A DNA stretch of 64,000 nt, from contig CATNEN010000034.1 of the NCBI GenBank assembly GCA_950097015.1, positions 2,581,501-2,645,500 of the forward strand, in the 5' to 3' direction. The stretch comes from Macrostomum hystrix (taxonomy: Eukaryota > Platyhelminthes > Macrostomidae). Shown here in pieces: positions 1 to 12,507 of the stretch (position 1 is its first letter; every line of letters starts with the position of its first letter). The translations under genes were made by a program, and so were the position numbers. The notes beneath the pieces are model-generated. The model had not been told where the DNA came from and ran no database searches. It saw only the letters and a list, made by a program, of their open reading frames with translations.

Positions 1-350
1 AGATCAGAGAGTGGGGATCAGTGAGTGGGATCACACAGCCGTTGCGGGATCAGTGAGTGGGATCACACAGCCGTTGCGGGATCAGTGAGTGGGATCACAC
101 AGCCGTTGCGGGATCAGTGAGTGGGATCACACAGCCGTTGCGGGATCAGTGAGTGGGATCACACAGCCGTTGCGGGATCAGTGAGTGGGATCACACAGCC
201 GTTGCGGGATCAGTGAGTGGGATCACACAGCCGTTGCGGGATCAGTGAGTGGAGATCAGAGAGTGGGGGATCAGAGAGTGGGGATCACACAGCCGTTGCG
301 GGATCAGTGAGTGGAGATCAGACAGCCGTTGCGCGATCAGTGAGAGGGAT
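1..350. repeat. 32-bp minisatellite
   Basis: Tandem array with a 32-bp period. Each unit holds GGATCAGTGAGTGGGATC followed by ACACAGCCGTTGC. About eight clean copies are visible from the left edge, then the copies degenerate to about 400. The array runs off the window. It lies 3' of the last visible IQCK exon, so it is probably inside an IQCK intron. Short open frames over it are repeat artefacts. Confidence 0.9.
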
Positions 351-489
351 CAAAGTGATCCTGTGGGATCAGGAATTTAGGATCAGATTGTTGTTGTTAG
401 ATCAGTGAGTAATTCCAGCTGCTATGACTGCTTCTCAGTTCAGAAGGTTTCGGATAAAGCAGTGCTCAGAGTTGCAAGCAGGAACTGAC

Positions 490-705
490 CAAGAAGCCAC
501 GCCAGTAGTTCTGAATGATCTGCACCGCCTGCTCATCGTTGAGCAGCACGGACAGCGGCAGGGGCTGGCGCGGGTTCTTGGTCCACTCGTCCCGCACGAA
601 TGGTATTTCGGCCAGCTGGGTGCCCTGCCGCTCCGGGTGCGCTGGGTTGTTGGCGTACAGGTACTCAGTGAGGAAGTCGCAGGCGTTGAACTTAGTCCGC
701 TTGCG
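490..705 (-). CDS. IQCK exon with the IQ motif
   Basis: Acceptor GATTTCAG, donor GTCAGT, 216 bp, phase 0 at both ends. It encodes RKRTKFNACDFLTEYLY and ends in the IQ motif QAVQIIQNYWRGFL. The rest of the protein is outside the window. Confidence 0.92.
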
Positions 706-1818
706 CTGAAATCAAACATTTGGTCCGTAGCAATTTTGTTTTGCTAAAATAGATTTCCGAAATCGAAAACGAAGACACAAATTCGCACCAAGGTCCCTGA
801 GCTCGATTCCGAGGCGAGGCCACTTTCAATTGGGGCGCAGCCACGGAGAGAAGGCTTGGGGGCTTGTCGTTCAATTTACGCCCTTGAGCGCAAAACCCCC
901 AAGGCAAAGTGGAAGTGTACACTGCCTGACGATGAGAAAGTCAGAGCAGATGTACACGCCTCTGTGTGTGCCTGCGTACGGTATGTGGGGTGCGTGTGTC
1001 CTCAGGAGTCAGCGAAATGGGCAGAATTGCCTCCTCACTGGCTTCGGGTCTAGTGTCAGCAAAGGATGTGCCAATGCTCGCGGCCACCCTACAATTATAA
1101 TATAATATATATAAAATCGGTCTACTAAAATGACTCAACTAAAACTAAAATAATTTGTTAGTGTCCTTGTCTTCCAATAAAAATAATTTTAGTTGTCTCC
1201 AAGAGCTGAATACTGGTTAGGTTTAAGGAAATATTAACACTAATTATACGCCCATTAGAAACAAAAAAGCTGATTTATGTTTAGAAACAAAAGACTCACA
1301 TCGAAGCAGCGCTCTTCCCCCGCCATCTGGAGCATGGCCTCCATTGCGGGCAGCAGAGTTGGGAATACATAATGCTCCAGGTATTCTCTTGGCGAGCATT
1401 TTTTCTTGTCAGGCGGCGGGCACGCCTGCTGCTCCCGCGGCAGTGCCGGTTGCTCCGGCCGGTCCAGCAGGGCATAGCCGAACGTCGCCGGATGCGAGAC
1501 GGCCGGATCGAAGTCCAGAGCGCCATCGGTGCAGGGCAGCTGGTGGTGCAGCTTGCCGTAAAACACCGGCGTGTGCTTGCTTGGATCGTAGTCGGACTTG
1601 GCCGTGGAAACGGACTGGGTGTCCTCTTCGGGAAACGGAGGACGCATTGATTTCGCCTCTAGAAATTTTATATTTAATGAGAATTCGTTCTGAGGCTAAG
1701 TAAATGGTAAAGTTTATTTCTCTTTCGTGAAAAATTATGACAGCCAATCACCTTTGCATATTTCTTCCCAGATATTTTTTGGCTGCACATGCGTAATTAG
1801 AGCCATCTCTTCTGAGCG
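490..1818 (-). CDS. IQ motif-containing protein K, partial (3 exons)
   Basis: Three minus-strand exons join in frame: 1818-1752, 1658-1300 and 705-490. Acceptors are AG and donors GTGATT, GTGAGT and GTCAGT. The spliced product contains NIWEEICKEAKSM, RPPFPEED, SPREYLEHYVFPTLLPAMEA, CFDRKRTKFNACDFLTEYLY and an IQ motif (QAVQIIQNYWRGFL). These follow in the same order as in vertebrate IQCK as I remember it. IQ motifs bind calmodulin or EF-hand light chains, and IQCK is expressed with motile-cilium and sperm genes, so an axonemal role is inferred. A candidate ATG is at 1806-1804, but the frame is open upstream of it, so more N-terminal sequence may exist. About 210 codons are present. The C-terminus beyond the IQ motif is left of the window. 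The 595-bp second intron holds an antisense SINE. Confidence 0.9.
780..1115 (+). mobile_element. tRNA-derived SINE, copy 1
   Basis: Member of a dispersed family found seven times here. It has a B-box-like segment (GAGCTCGATTCC) near 810, then shared body motifs AGAGAAGGCTTGGGGGCTTG, TACACTGCCTGACGATGAGA, GCAGATGTACAC, GTCAGCGAAATGGGCAGAA and GGGTCTAGTGTCA, ending in a TATAA-rich tail. It lies in an IQCK intron, antisense to the gene. Confidence 0.85.
1300..1658 (-). CDS. IQCK central exon
   Basis: Begins after TTTCTAG and ends at donor GTGAGT after CFD. It encodes RPPFPE, a variable Pro-rich stretch and the conserved SPREYLEHYVFPTLLPAMEA segment. Confidence 0.92.
1752..1818 (-). CDS. IQCK exon encoding the NIWEEICK motif
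   Basis: Acceptor TTTTCAG, donor GTGATT, leaving phase 1. It holds the candidate start ATG (1806-1804). The join to the next exon gives EEICKEAKSMRPPFPE, close to the conserved vertebrate stretch, which confirms the splice. Confidence 0.85.
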
Positions 1819-4800
1819 CTGAAAAGAACGAAACATTTTTACCAAGTATACCATTTAACGAAAATATGTTATAAACAGTTTGAAGACTTAGAAGACAGAA
1901 ATCACTAAATCAAGCGCCTCAAAGGCAAGCAAATTTGCTCAAGGTTTAGTAGAGAAAAACTCTTATTTATAATTTCTAAATAAATTATACATGCACAACT
2001 GCATTGACATTTTTGTCACAAAATCGATCTTACTAAGTATATGGTTTTTAAAACAATATAAAAAAATAGAAATGGAAACTTTCATTTCATAAAAAAACGA
2101 AAATCATGTGTCTTAATTGATTTGCCTAACGAAAATAAACATTTATACAGCTATATTATAATTTATTTTTGACTGCATAAAAAGTTCAGGTGTAGAAACT
2201 TTTATATATCGACGTTTGACGTCAGGTAAAACTTGTGCATTACAGGCAATACAATGGGACCGAAAAAACTTGCATTAGTATGATAGTAAATAATAACCAT
2301 CTACGGGTTTTGACTTTCGTGTAAACGTTAAGTGTGCCTTATTCCATAACTAAAATGATTACTTATAAAATAAGTTAAATCTCCTTGGACAAACCAAAAC
2401 CCTGGTTCACTAAGTCTAAAAGAAGCAAAACAGAAAAAAAGTAAAAAATTGTACGATTAGCGCGTTTTCCTTTAAAAATTTGTCTATTAACAAAACGACA
2501 AATTCCCATTTGTTGTAACATACTAAACAGCTGTTTAAATTCAAAATTAGAAGTATCATGTTTTTTCTCTCATTGTTTCAAAAACAAAGTGCAGGAAAAA
2601 TCCGAATGAGGGAGAATATCGGTAGGAAAACATGCATATAACTTGATTTTAAACGAAAAAATGGACTGCAGCAATTATTAAAAACACAAGTAATTGTATT
2701 AGTACACTTTATAGTATTTTTAAACAAAGTACAGAAAATGTGCATCTTTTAAATGCGCAGCTATAGAGTCAAGTAGACGAGTTAAGGTAGACTAGATGTT
2801 TAGAGAATTAGGATTCACAAAATAATTATCCCGATAGTAATGCATTTATAAATCTTGAGTTACCCTTAAATGAAATAAAAAACGAAAAGTGACGTTTTTA
2901 TAACGTCATTCGACCTTCTCTCAATTTGATTAGGCCCTAAAATTTGACTAGGCCTAGTCTATTCTAGAGAGATTTAAATTTATTAAAAATGGGATGAAAT
3001 CTGGATTCTAATGAATCCAAGGCTATACAAATAGTAAATAATAGTGCATTAAGCCAACTTATGTACTCTAAAATAGTTTTTGTTAGGGCTTAGGCTAGTA
3101 GTTTATGCCTTTATTTACATTTTTCCATATCAGTACCAACAGTAGGCCTATAATAAGATTGAATTCAAGTTCTTGTAAATTTCAGATAATATTTTGTAAC
3201 TGAAATTTTAAAGTTCAAATTTCAAAAATTTCAAAAACATATTGAGTTGGCGGCTTGCACTCCCTATGGCTAACTGGCTATTCAAATTTGGTTTCTGAGC
3301 CTTAATATACATAACCTCTTGAATGTTCAATTTGTTTTTGGTTACAAGAATAGATCACTTTAAACATATTACAACACTTCTTATAGCAGTAGGAGTTGCA
3401 TGTGAGAATGTGCTCATTGATGGTAGAATTTCTAATCCAATGCTCCTTAATCCTTGTGTACAAGTTTCGCTTAGTTTTATCAATGTTGTAGATATTTTAA
3501 ACTGTAGAACAATGAAATTTATACACAGCACCTACAACAAGTGGTCTAGGAACATGGGACTTCAACCTGCAGACAAACTGAGCAATATTTTCCATACTGC
3601 TTTATACTATTTAAATTTATATAGATTAGTTATAATCCCAATATCGTGTCAACACAAGCCATATCAGGCTTGTAATCTCATAAAGGACTATTTGCCAGAG
3701 GGCATTGACATATTATTTGGTGACTCCATAGTTCAGATCATGTAGTAAACTCCAGAATTTTCTAGTGTGTATTAACTTTAGGCTGGTGGTATATACTTTA
3801 AAGGGTTGGTGTGCACCTTGGCATGCATGGTATATATTTGTACATTAAAAAGATATATAAAATATGCTGACTTGTTTATTTGTATTATCAATATCTAATC
3901 TGAATCCTGGCTATAATAAGATAGCAGTAACAGTGTAGAAACTGTAAGAACATACTTTTAAGTACTATATTGATCAAGCAGTTGTTATGTGCTATATATT
4001 ATAATAGAGCATAATATAATATTGTTTTTAGTTAAATACAGCATGGTTAAAACAACTTTGTTATTTTAATTAAAAAAAGATGTCACATTTTTTAAATATT
4101 ACAATTATTATTACAAAACCTGATATGCATGTTTCTGTGCACTAGGCCTACACTAGAATGCAATGAAAAATATCAGTCTAATCTTAACATCTGTTGCAGG
4201 GCTTTCCTCTTATTCAATATTAATCCCACCGCTGTTGACTCAACTAATAGATAATTTTTAAATGGCAATCCTTAAATGGGCCGTTTTAACTTCTCAAATG
4301 GTAGCGTTTATATATGCACGAGCGGTAACTAGGCAACTGTACACGTTTCCAGTCAATTAGGCGTCCCCGAGATTAGAGTTTAGCAGTTTCTCTTCTGTAA
4401 TATTCTTAGTATAATTCCTGAGTATAATTCTGATTATATCTCTCACTGCTATTTCTTCTTAAAATGAATAACACAATGCAATACCTTTGGAAATTTGCTT
4501 TTTAACACACTTAAAAACTCTTTTTACAAACACACTAAAACTCCTTCAATTTCAACTCTTTACACACTTCAAATTATCTCACTTTAAACTCACTCTTTAA
4601 ACTCTTGAAAACACCTTAGAACACTTGTCTTTAACTTCAACTTCTTACAAGAAAACTTCAGACTCTTTAACACTCTGGTTTGTTTGTCCCAACCTTTTAT
4701 TTTTCCTGGTCAAAACTCGCGGCTATTTATACAGAGCAAATTGACATTTTGTTAAAACGATACAAAGTATTATTTACAGGATGCAGTATTAAAACAAAAT

Positions 4801-5009
4801 TATTTACATAAGATAAACAAAAATTATTTTTTTTGGCGCATTTTTGATTTTATTTATTTTTACAATTTTTATAATAGAAAGAACGTATTTATAAAGTGGC
4901 TAACTGTGACACATCTAAATCAAATTTTACCCATTTTTTGGCATGCAATCAACATATCTGGACTATGGTGGTGACTCAAGCAAACAAGGACTAGCCAATT
5001 GTGTCTATT
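1819..5009. other. AT-rich spacer without a recognised gene
   Basis: About 3.2 kb of AT-rich DNA with long A/T runs and no recognisable protein motif. One 140-codon plus-strand reading frame (3323-3745) is described separately. A C/T-biased stretch runs through about 4500-4700. Unseen 5' exons or the promoter of IQCK could be here, but I could not place them. Confidence 0.6.
3323..3745 (+). CDS. Hypothetical open reading frame, 140 codons
   Basis: The longest open frame in the AT-rich spacer, starting with ATG and ending TAG. The predicted product is Leu/Ile/Asn-rich with no family I recognise, no clear signal peptide and no repeated structure. It may be a chance frame, an exon, or a remnant of an old transposon. 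No ribosome or splice context decides it. Confidence 0.2.
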   Translation: MFNLFLVTRIDHFKHITTLLIAVGVACENVLIDGRISNPMLLNPCVQVSLSFINVVDILNCRTMKFIHSTYNKWSRNMGLQPADKLSNIFHTALYYLNLYRLVIIPISCQHKPYQACNLIKDYLPEGIDILFGDSIVQIM

Positions 5010-5240
5010 CTTCTGACTCCAGAAAACAAGCATATGCACATATACCATATATATGTACACTCACACACATAAGAGTGTATTGGTCCATTGGATCTTCTCA
5101 CTGTTAATGTTTGGCAACATTCACTTTCACTATGCCTTGAATGTTTGCCCTTATGGGCATTAGTTGCACAACAAGCCTCCAAGCTTTCTCTTATCAGCTG
5201 TCCCAAATAAATGTGGCTTGCCGTGGAATCAAGCTAAAAA
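5010..5240 (-). mobile_element. Decayed tRNA-derived SINE, copy 2
   Basis: Read on the minus strand, this is a diverged, AT-drifted copy of the SINE family. GGGCAAACATTCAAGGCATA corresponds to the GGCCAA...AAGGCACAGTG segment, and the AGAGAAAGCTTGGAGGCTTG and TGTACATATATATGG stretches match in order. The many C-to-T and G-to-A differences mark it as older than the other copies. Confidence 0.7.
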
Positions 5241-5769
5241 CATCCTTACCTTAGAGTGAATGGCAAATACTTTAGATTGTTCTGCAATAAAACTTGGACT
5301 AACAGGTCAAGGTCTCTGTCAAGACTAGCTAAGCGGTTGCCAGAAAAATCAGGTTTGATGTGTATAATTATATGTATTATATTTTTGTCTTAGGGTTGTT
5401 TTAAATATATTTATACTAATATATATATATATTATTTTCATATTTTAAGAGCTGCATAGAAATGTTGTTTGTGGAACTGCTTGTTAATTAATCAGTCAAA
5501 GTTTGTTATTCAATTTGCCAGTTTAGTAGCTAGAAAGATAAAGTTGTATTGTGTCTTATTCAGCAGTCATCATATTGTCCTATTGTAACATCCCCTCATG
5601 TCACAGTTTGAAGCCCCATCATATTGTATTGAGCTGTTGGACACCGACATCTTACTTTAATATTTATATTTGTGTTAGGAAATTATAGGCTTGGAAATTA
5701 TGATATTTTCTCAATAGATAGACAGGTATCTAGTTATAAATTACATCTGTGGACTAGCAAGGCTGTCAC

Positions 5770-5932
5770 ATGTACTTAAGTTTCTATCCAGGCTATGCTG
5801 GTGCTCATATTACAGATAGGTTAACTGAAATTCAAACACTAAGGAATTAATTGACTTGCTCAATGATGCAAAGATTCGAACTTTCGACCCATCAGACAGA
5901 AGTATGAAGCATTAACCCACTGAGCTACAAGC
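5770..5932 (-). mobile_element. Second tRNA-derived SINE type with MIR/L2-like tail
   Basis: On the minus strand the head reads TAGCTCAGTGGGTTAATG (A box) and later GTTCGAATC (B box), in tRNA spacing. The body that follows contains GAGCAAGTCAATTAATTCC and CAGTTAACCTATCTGTAA. This order resembles the L2-derived 3' half of mammalian MIR and other CORE-type SINEs. It is not a functional tRNA gene, because acceptor-stem pairing is poor. It abuts the Penelope-like insertion. Confidence 0.6.
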
Positions 5933-5948
5933 ATTATTGTTTACATTT
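5933..5948. repeat. Left target-site duplication of the Penelope-like element
   Basis: ATTATTGTTTACATTT (16 bp), an exact match to 12597-12612. The two copies bracket the 6.65-kb insertion. Confidence 0.8.
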
Positions 5949-5979
5949 AACGACGCGTTTCGCACAACAGTGTGCATCT
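5943..5979. repeat. Left 37-bp inverted repeat of the element
   Basis: Perfect reverse complement of 12508-12544. The core is CGACGCGTTTCGCACAACAG. Penelope-like elements often carry inverted fragments of their terminal repeat, which explains this arm. Its first six bases overlap the target-site duplication. Confidence 0.88.
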
Positions 5980-6463
5980 GTTCACTACTGAGGTTGCTTT
6001 TGACCAGAGGCTCCCGTTCCTTGACCTCGACATTGTTTCAATTGCGGAACCCTCTCCACCAAAGTTTTTTGGAAAAGCTCGTTTACCAATCTCATCCTCA
6101 ACTTAAATGCTTTGTGCCCAAGGCAGTGGAAATCCGGTCTCATCAGATGTCTGCTCCACAGAGCTTTCACTGTCTGCAACACCTGGACTAACTTTGACCA
6201 AGAAGTGAATTTTCTGACCAAAATGGTTACCCTCGTGCATTTATCCACACTCACATTCACAAATTCGTCTCTGAGAAAATTGTCAACAGCCTAGCGCTAA
6301 AACCAATCCCTTCAATCTCAACGAACCAATTCTTGTCCTCCCTTTCTTTGGCTATCTTTCTTAATTCTTCAAAAATAGAATCTGCAAATTATTTCGCAAC
6401 TCTCTTAATTGCAACATCCCCGTCATCTTTCATTCTGCTAAAGTTGGCAACTTTGTTGGTCGG

Positions 6464-6646
6464 TTGAAGTCACGTGTTCCCTGTGCTCTTCGTGCTGGTG
6501 TGGTTTATCAATTCAACTGCTCTGATGACCAGAGCGTCTCCTACTTGGGGAAGACTAAAAGGCACCTGCACACTAGAATCAGGGAGCACTGGCAGAAACT
6601 GTTGGCTATTCAAAACCATCTCTTAGAATGCAACAGTGCACACTAG
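6464..6646 (+). pseudogene. GIY-YIG endonuclease fragment of the Penelope-like element
   Basis: An open stretch encodes GVVYQFNCSDD, then YLGKTKRHLHTRIREHW, matching the linker and the GIY-YIG core, including the arginine that serves catalysis in this family. It then runs into the first 70-bp repeat. The matching 3' end of the domain is about 5.7 kb away at 12300-12491. Confidence 0.8.
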
Positions 6647-9600
6647 AATCAGGGAGCACTGGCAGAAACTGTTGGCTATTCAAAACCATCTCTTAGAATG
6701 CAACAGTGCACACTAGAATCAGGGAGCACTGGCTGAAACTGTTGGCTATTCAAAACCATCTCTTAGAATGCAACAGTGCACACTAGAATCAGGGAGCACT
6801 GGCTGAAACCGTCGGCTATTCAAAACCATCTCTTAGAATGCAACAGTGCACACTAGAATCAGGGAGCACTGGCTGAAACTGTTGGCTATTCAAAACCATC
6901 TCTTAGAATGCAACAGTGCACACTAGAATCAGGGAGCACTGGCAGAAACTGTTGGCTATTCAAAACCATCTCTTAGAATGCAACAGTGCACACTAGAATC
7001 AGGGAGCACTGGCTGAAACCGTCGGCTATTCAAAACCATCTCTTAGAATGCAACAGTGCACACTAGAATCAGGGAGCACTGGCTGAAACCGTCGGCTATT
7101 CAAAACCATCTCTTAGAATGCAACAGTGCACACTAGAATCAGGGAGCACTGGCTGAAACCGTCGGCTATTCAAAACCATCTCTTAGAATGCAACAGTGCA
7201 CACTAGAATCAGGGAGCACTGGCTGAAACTGTCGGCTATTCAAAACCATCTCTTAGAATGCAACAGTGCACACTAGAATCAGGGAGCACTGGCTGAAACC
7301 GTCGGCTATTCAAAACCATCTCTTAGAATGCAACAGTGCACACTAGAATCAGGGAGCACTGGCTGAAACCGTCGGCTATTCAAAACCATCTCTTAGAATG
7401 CAACAGTGCACACTATAATCAGGGAGCACTGGCTGAAACCGTCGGCTATTCAAAACCATCTCTTAGAATGCAACAGTGCACACTAGAATCAGGGAGCACT
7501 GGCTGAAACCGTCGGCTATTCAAAACCATCTCTTAGAATGCAACAGTGCACACTAGAATCAGGGAGCACTGGCTGAAACCGTCGGCTATTCAAAACCATC
7601 TCTTAGAATGCAATAGTGCACACTAGAATCAGGGAGCACTGGCTGAAACCGTCGGCTATTCAAAACCATCTCTTAGAATGCAATAGTGCACACTAGAATC
7701 AGGGAGCACTGGCTGAAACCGTCGGCTATTCAAAACCATCTCTTAGAATGCAACAGTGCACACTAGAATCAGGGAGCACTGGCTAAAACCGTCGGCTATT
7801 CAAAACCATCTCTTAGAATGCAACAGTGCACACTAGAATCAGGGAGCACTGGCTGAAACCGTCGGCTATTCAAAACCATCTCTTAGAATGCAACAGTGCA
7901 CACTAGAATCAGGGAGCACTGGCTGAAACCGTCGGCTATTCAAAACCATCTCTTAGAATGCAACAGTGCACACTAGAATCAGGGAGCACTGGCTGAAACC
8001 GTCGGCTATTCAAAACCATCTCTTAGAATGCAATAGTGCACACTAGAATCAGGGAGCACTGGCTAAAACCGTCGGCTATTCAAAACCATCTCTTAGAATG
8101 CAACAGTGCACACTAGAATCAGGGAGCACTGGCTGAAACCGTCGGCTATTCAAAACCATCTCTTAGAATGCAACAGTGCACACTAGAATCAGGGAGCACT
8201 GGCTGAAACCGTCGGCTATTCAAAACCATCTCTTAGAATGCAACAGTGCACACTAGAATCAGGGAGCACTGGCTGAAACTGTTGGCTATTCAAAACCATC
8301 TCTTAGAATGCAACAGTGCACACTAGAATCAGGGAGGCGGAGCACTGGCTGAAACCGTCGGCTATTCAAAACCATCTCTTAGAATGCAACAGTGCACACT
8401 AGAATCAGGGAGCACTGGCTGAAACTGTCGGCTATTCAAAACCATCTCTTAGAATGCAACAGTGCACACTAGAATCAGGGAGCACTGGCTGAAACTGTCG
8501 GCTATTCAAAACCATCTCTTAGAATGCAACAGTGCACACTAGAATCAGGGAGCACTGGCTGAAACTGTCGGCTATTCAAAACCATCTCTTAGAATGCAAC
8601 AGTGCACACTAGAATCAGGGAGCACTGGCAGAAACTGTCGGCTATTCAAAACCATCTCTTAGAATGCAACAGTGCACACTAGAATCAGGGAGCACTGGCT
8701 GAAACCGTCGGCTATTCAAAACCATCTCTTAGAATGCAACAGTGCACACTAGAATCAGGGAGCACTGGCTGAAACCGTCGGCTATTCAAAACCATCTCTT
8801 AGAATGCAACAGTGCACACTAGAATCAGGGAGCACTGGCTGAAACCGTCGGCTATTCAAAACCATCTCTTAGAATGCAACAGTGCACACTAGAATCAGGG
8901 AGCACTGGCTGAAACCGTCGGCTATTCAAAACCATCTCTTAGAATGCAACAGTGCACACTAGAATCAGGGAGCACTGGCTGAAACCGTCGGCTATTCAAA
9001 ACCATCTCTTAGAATGCAACAGTGCACACTAGAATCAGGGAGCACTGGCTGAAACCGTCGGCTATTCAAAACCATCTCTTAGAATGCAACAGTGCACACT
9101 AGAATCAGGGAGCACTGGCTGAAACCGTCGGCTATTCAAAACCATCTCTTAGAATGCAACAGTGCACACTAGAATCAGGGAGCACTGGCTGAAACCGTCG
9201 GCTATTCAAAACCATCTCTTAGAATGCAATAGTGCACACTAGAATCAGGGAGCACTGGCTGAAACCGTCGGCTATTCAAAACCATCTCTTAGAATGCAAC
9301 AGTGCACACTAGAATCAGGGAGCACTGGCTGAAACCGTCGGCTATTCAAAACCATCTCTTAGAATGCAATAGTGCACACTAGAATCAGGGAGCACTGGCT
9401 AAAACCGTCGGCTATTCAAAACCATCTCTTAGAATGCAACAGTGCACACTAGAATCAGGGAGCACTGGCTGAAACCGTCGGCTATTCAAAACCATCTCTT
9501 AGAATGCAACAGTGCACACTAGAATCAGGGAGCACTGGCTGAAACCGTCGGCTATTCAAAACCATCTCTTAGAATGCAACAGTGCACACTAGAATCAGGG

Positions 9601-12317
9601 AGCACTGGCTGAAACCGTTGGCTATTCAAAACCATCTCTTAGAATGCAACAGTGCACACTAGAATCAGGGAGCACTGGCTGAAACTGTCGGCTATTCAAA
9701 ACCATCTCTTAGAATGCAACAGTGCACACTAGAATCAGGGAGCACTGGCTGAAACTGTCGGCTATTCAAAACCATCTCTTAGAATGCAACAGTGCACACT
9801 AGAATCAGGGAGCACTGGCTGAAACCGTCGGCTATTCAAAACCATCTCTTAGAATGCAACAGTGCACACTAGAATCAGGGAGCACTGGCTGAAACCGTCG
9901 GCTATTCAAAACCATCTCTTAGAATGCAATAGTGCACACTAGAATCAGGGAGCACTGGCTGAAACCGTCGGCTATTCAAAACCATCTCTTAGAATGCAAT
10001 AGTGCACACTAGAATCAGGGAGCACTGGCTGAAACCGTCGGCTATTCAAAACCATCTCTTAGAATGCAACAGTGCACACTAGAATCAGGGAGCACTGGCT
10101 GAAACCGTCGGCTATTCAAAACCATCTCTTAGAATGCAACAGTGCACACTAGAATCAGGGAGCACTGGCTGAAACCGTCGGCTATTCAAAACCATCTCTT
10201 AGAATGCAACAGTGCACACTAGAATCAGGGAGCACTGGCTGAAACCGTCGGCTATTCAAAACCATCTCTTAGAATGCAACAGTGCACACTAGAATCAGGG
10301 AGCACTGGCTGAAACCGTCGGCTATTCAAAACCATCTCTTAGAATGCAACAGTGCACACTAGAATCAGGGAGCACTGGCTGAAACCGTCGGCTATTCAAA
10401 ACCATCTCTTAGAATGCAACAGTGCACACTAGAATCAGGGAGCACTGGCTGAAACTGTTGGCTATTCAAAACCATCTCTTAGAATGCAACAGTGCACACT
10501 AGAATCAGGGAGCACTGGCTGAAACCGTCGGCTATTCAAAACCATCTCTTAGAATGCAACAGTGCACACTAGAATCAGGGAGCACTGGCTGAAACCGTCG
10601 GCTATTCAAAACCATCTCTTAGAATGCAACAGTGCACACTAGAATCAGGGAGCACTGGCTGAAACCGTCGGCTATTCAAAACCATCTCTTAGAATGCAAC
10701 AGTGCACACTAGAATCAGGGAGCACTGGCTGAAACCGTCGGCTATTCAAAACCATCTCTTAGAATGCAACAGTGCACACTAGAATCAGGGAGCACTGGCT
10801 AAAACCGTCGGCTATTCAAAACCATCTCTTAGAATGCAACAGTGCACACTAGAATCAGGGAGCACTGGCTGAAACCGTCGGCTATTCAAAACCATCTCTT
10901 AGAATGCAACAGTGCACACTAGAATCAGGGAGCACTGGCTGAAACCGTCGGCTATTCAAAACCATCTCTTAGAATGCAACAGTGCACACTAGAATCAGGG
11001 AGCACTGGCTGAAACCGTCGGCTATTCAAAACCATCTCTTAGAATGCAACAGTGCACACTAGAATCAGGGAGCACTGGCTGAAACCGTCGGCTATTCAAA
11101 ACCATCTCTTAGAATGCAACAGTGCACACTAGAATCAGGGAGCACTGGCTAAAACCGTCGGCTATTCAAAACCATCTCTTAGAATGCAACAGTGCACACT
11201 AGAATCAGGGAGCACTGGCTGAAACCGTCGGCTATTCAAAACCATCTCTTAGAATGCAACAGTGCACACTAGAATCAGGGAGCACTGGCTAAAACCGTCG
11301 GCTATTCAAAACCATCTCTTAGAATGCAACAGTGCACACTAGAATCAGGGAGCACTGGCTGAAACCGTCGGCTATTCAAAACCATCTCTTAGAATGCAAC
11401 AGTGCACACTAGAATCAGGGAGCACTGGCTGAAAACCGTCGGCTATTCAAAACCATCTCTTAGAATGCAACAGTGCACACTAGAATCAGGGAGCACTGGC
11501 TAAAACCGTCGGCTATTCAAAACCATCTCTTAGAATGCAACAGTGCACACTAGAATCAGGGAGCACTGGCTGAAACCGTCGGCTATTCAAAACCATCTCT
11601 TAGAATGCAACAGTGCACACTAGAATCAGGGAGCACTGGCTGAAACCGTCGGCTATTCAAAACCATCTCTTAGAATGCAACAGTGCACACTAGAATCAGG
11701 GAGCACTGGCTGAAACCGTCGGCTATTCAAAACCATCTCTTAGAATGCAACAGTGCACACTAGAATCAGGGAGCACTGGCTGAAACCGTCGGCTATTCAA
11801 AACCATCTCTTAGAATGCAACAGTGCACACTAGAATCAGGGAGCACTGGCTGAAACTGTTGGCTATTCAAAACCATCTCTTAGAATGCAACAGTGCACAC
11901 TAGAATCAGGGAGCACTGGCTGAAACCGTCGGCTATTCAAAACCATCTCTTAGAATGCAACAGTGCACACTAGAATCAGGGAGCACTGGCTGAAACCGTC
12001 GGCTATTCAAAACCATCTCTTAGAATGCAACAGTGCACACTATAATCAGGGAGCACTGGCTGAAACCGTCGGCTATTCAAAACCATCTCTTAGAATGCAA
12101 CAGTGCACACTATAATCAGGGAGCACTGGCTGAAACCGTCGGCTATTCAAAACCATCTCTTAGAATGCAACAGTGCACACTAGAATCAGGGAGCACTGGC
12201 TGAAACCGTCGGCTATTCAAAACCATCTCTTAGAATGCAACAGTGCACACTATAATCAGGGAGCACTGGCTGAAACCGTCGGCTATTCAAAACCATCTCT
12301 TAGAATGCAACAGTGCA
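6571..12317 (+). repeat. 70-bp satellite array, 82 copies, inside GIY-YIG region
   Basis: The unit starts CACTAGAATCAGGGAGCACT and ends AATGCAACAGTGCA. The length is 5,747 bp, which equals 82 units of 70 bp plus one 6-bp insertion near 8335 and one extra A near 11435. Each unit encodes TRIREHW and AIQNHLLECN in one frame, so it is a piece of the endonuclease gene. Because 70 is not a multiple of three, the frame shifts at every unit and TAG stops recur. Units differ at few sites (CTG/CCG, GTTGG/GTCGG, CAACA/CAATA), and variants are clustered, which implies recent local expansion or homogenisation. Confidence 0.97.
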
Positions 12318-12491
12318 CACGGAGGGGCGGGCTGTACATTCTGTACTGTTGGCTGCAACGCTAACAATCCGTCCTTGGACTTTGCCTCTCTACTTAGGGA
12401 CTATCAAATATGTACTGAAAAAATTAAAATATTGATTACATTTACACCCAAAAAATCTCATATTTATTTACTTCTCTACTCGCTATATTAG
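12300..12491 (+). pseudogene. 3' end of the GIY-YIG endonuclease frame
   Basis: After the last repeat the frame continues through CTFCTVGCN and PSLDFASLLRDY to a stop at 12489-12491. PSLD...LR and a short hydrophobic C-terminus are typical of the end of Penelope-like GIY-YIG proteins. Confidence 0.65.
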
Positions 12492-12507
12492 TTTAAAATA
12501 AACCTAA

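Noticed and set aside
5868-5932. Possible tRNA gene on the minus strand
   Set aside because: A and B boxes are present but the acceptor and T stems do not pair properly, and a SINE body follows.
6571-12317. Possible CRISPR array, because of the regular 70-bp period
   Set aside because: There are no unique spacers: the whole 70 bp repeats, it encodes part of a GIY-YIG domain, and the context is a eukaryotic retroelement.
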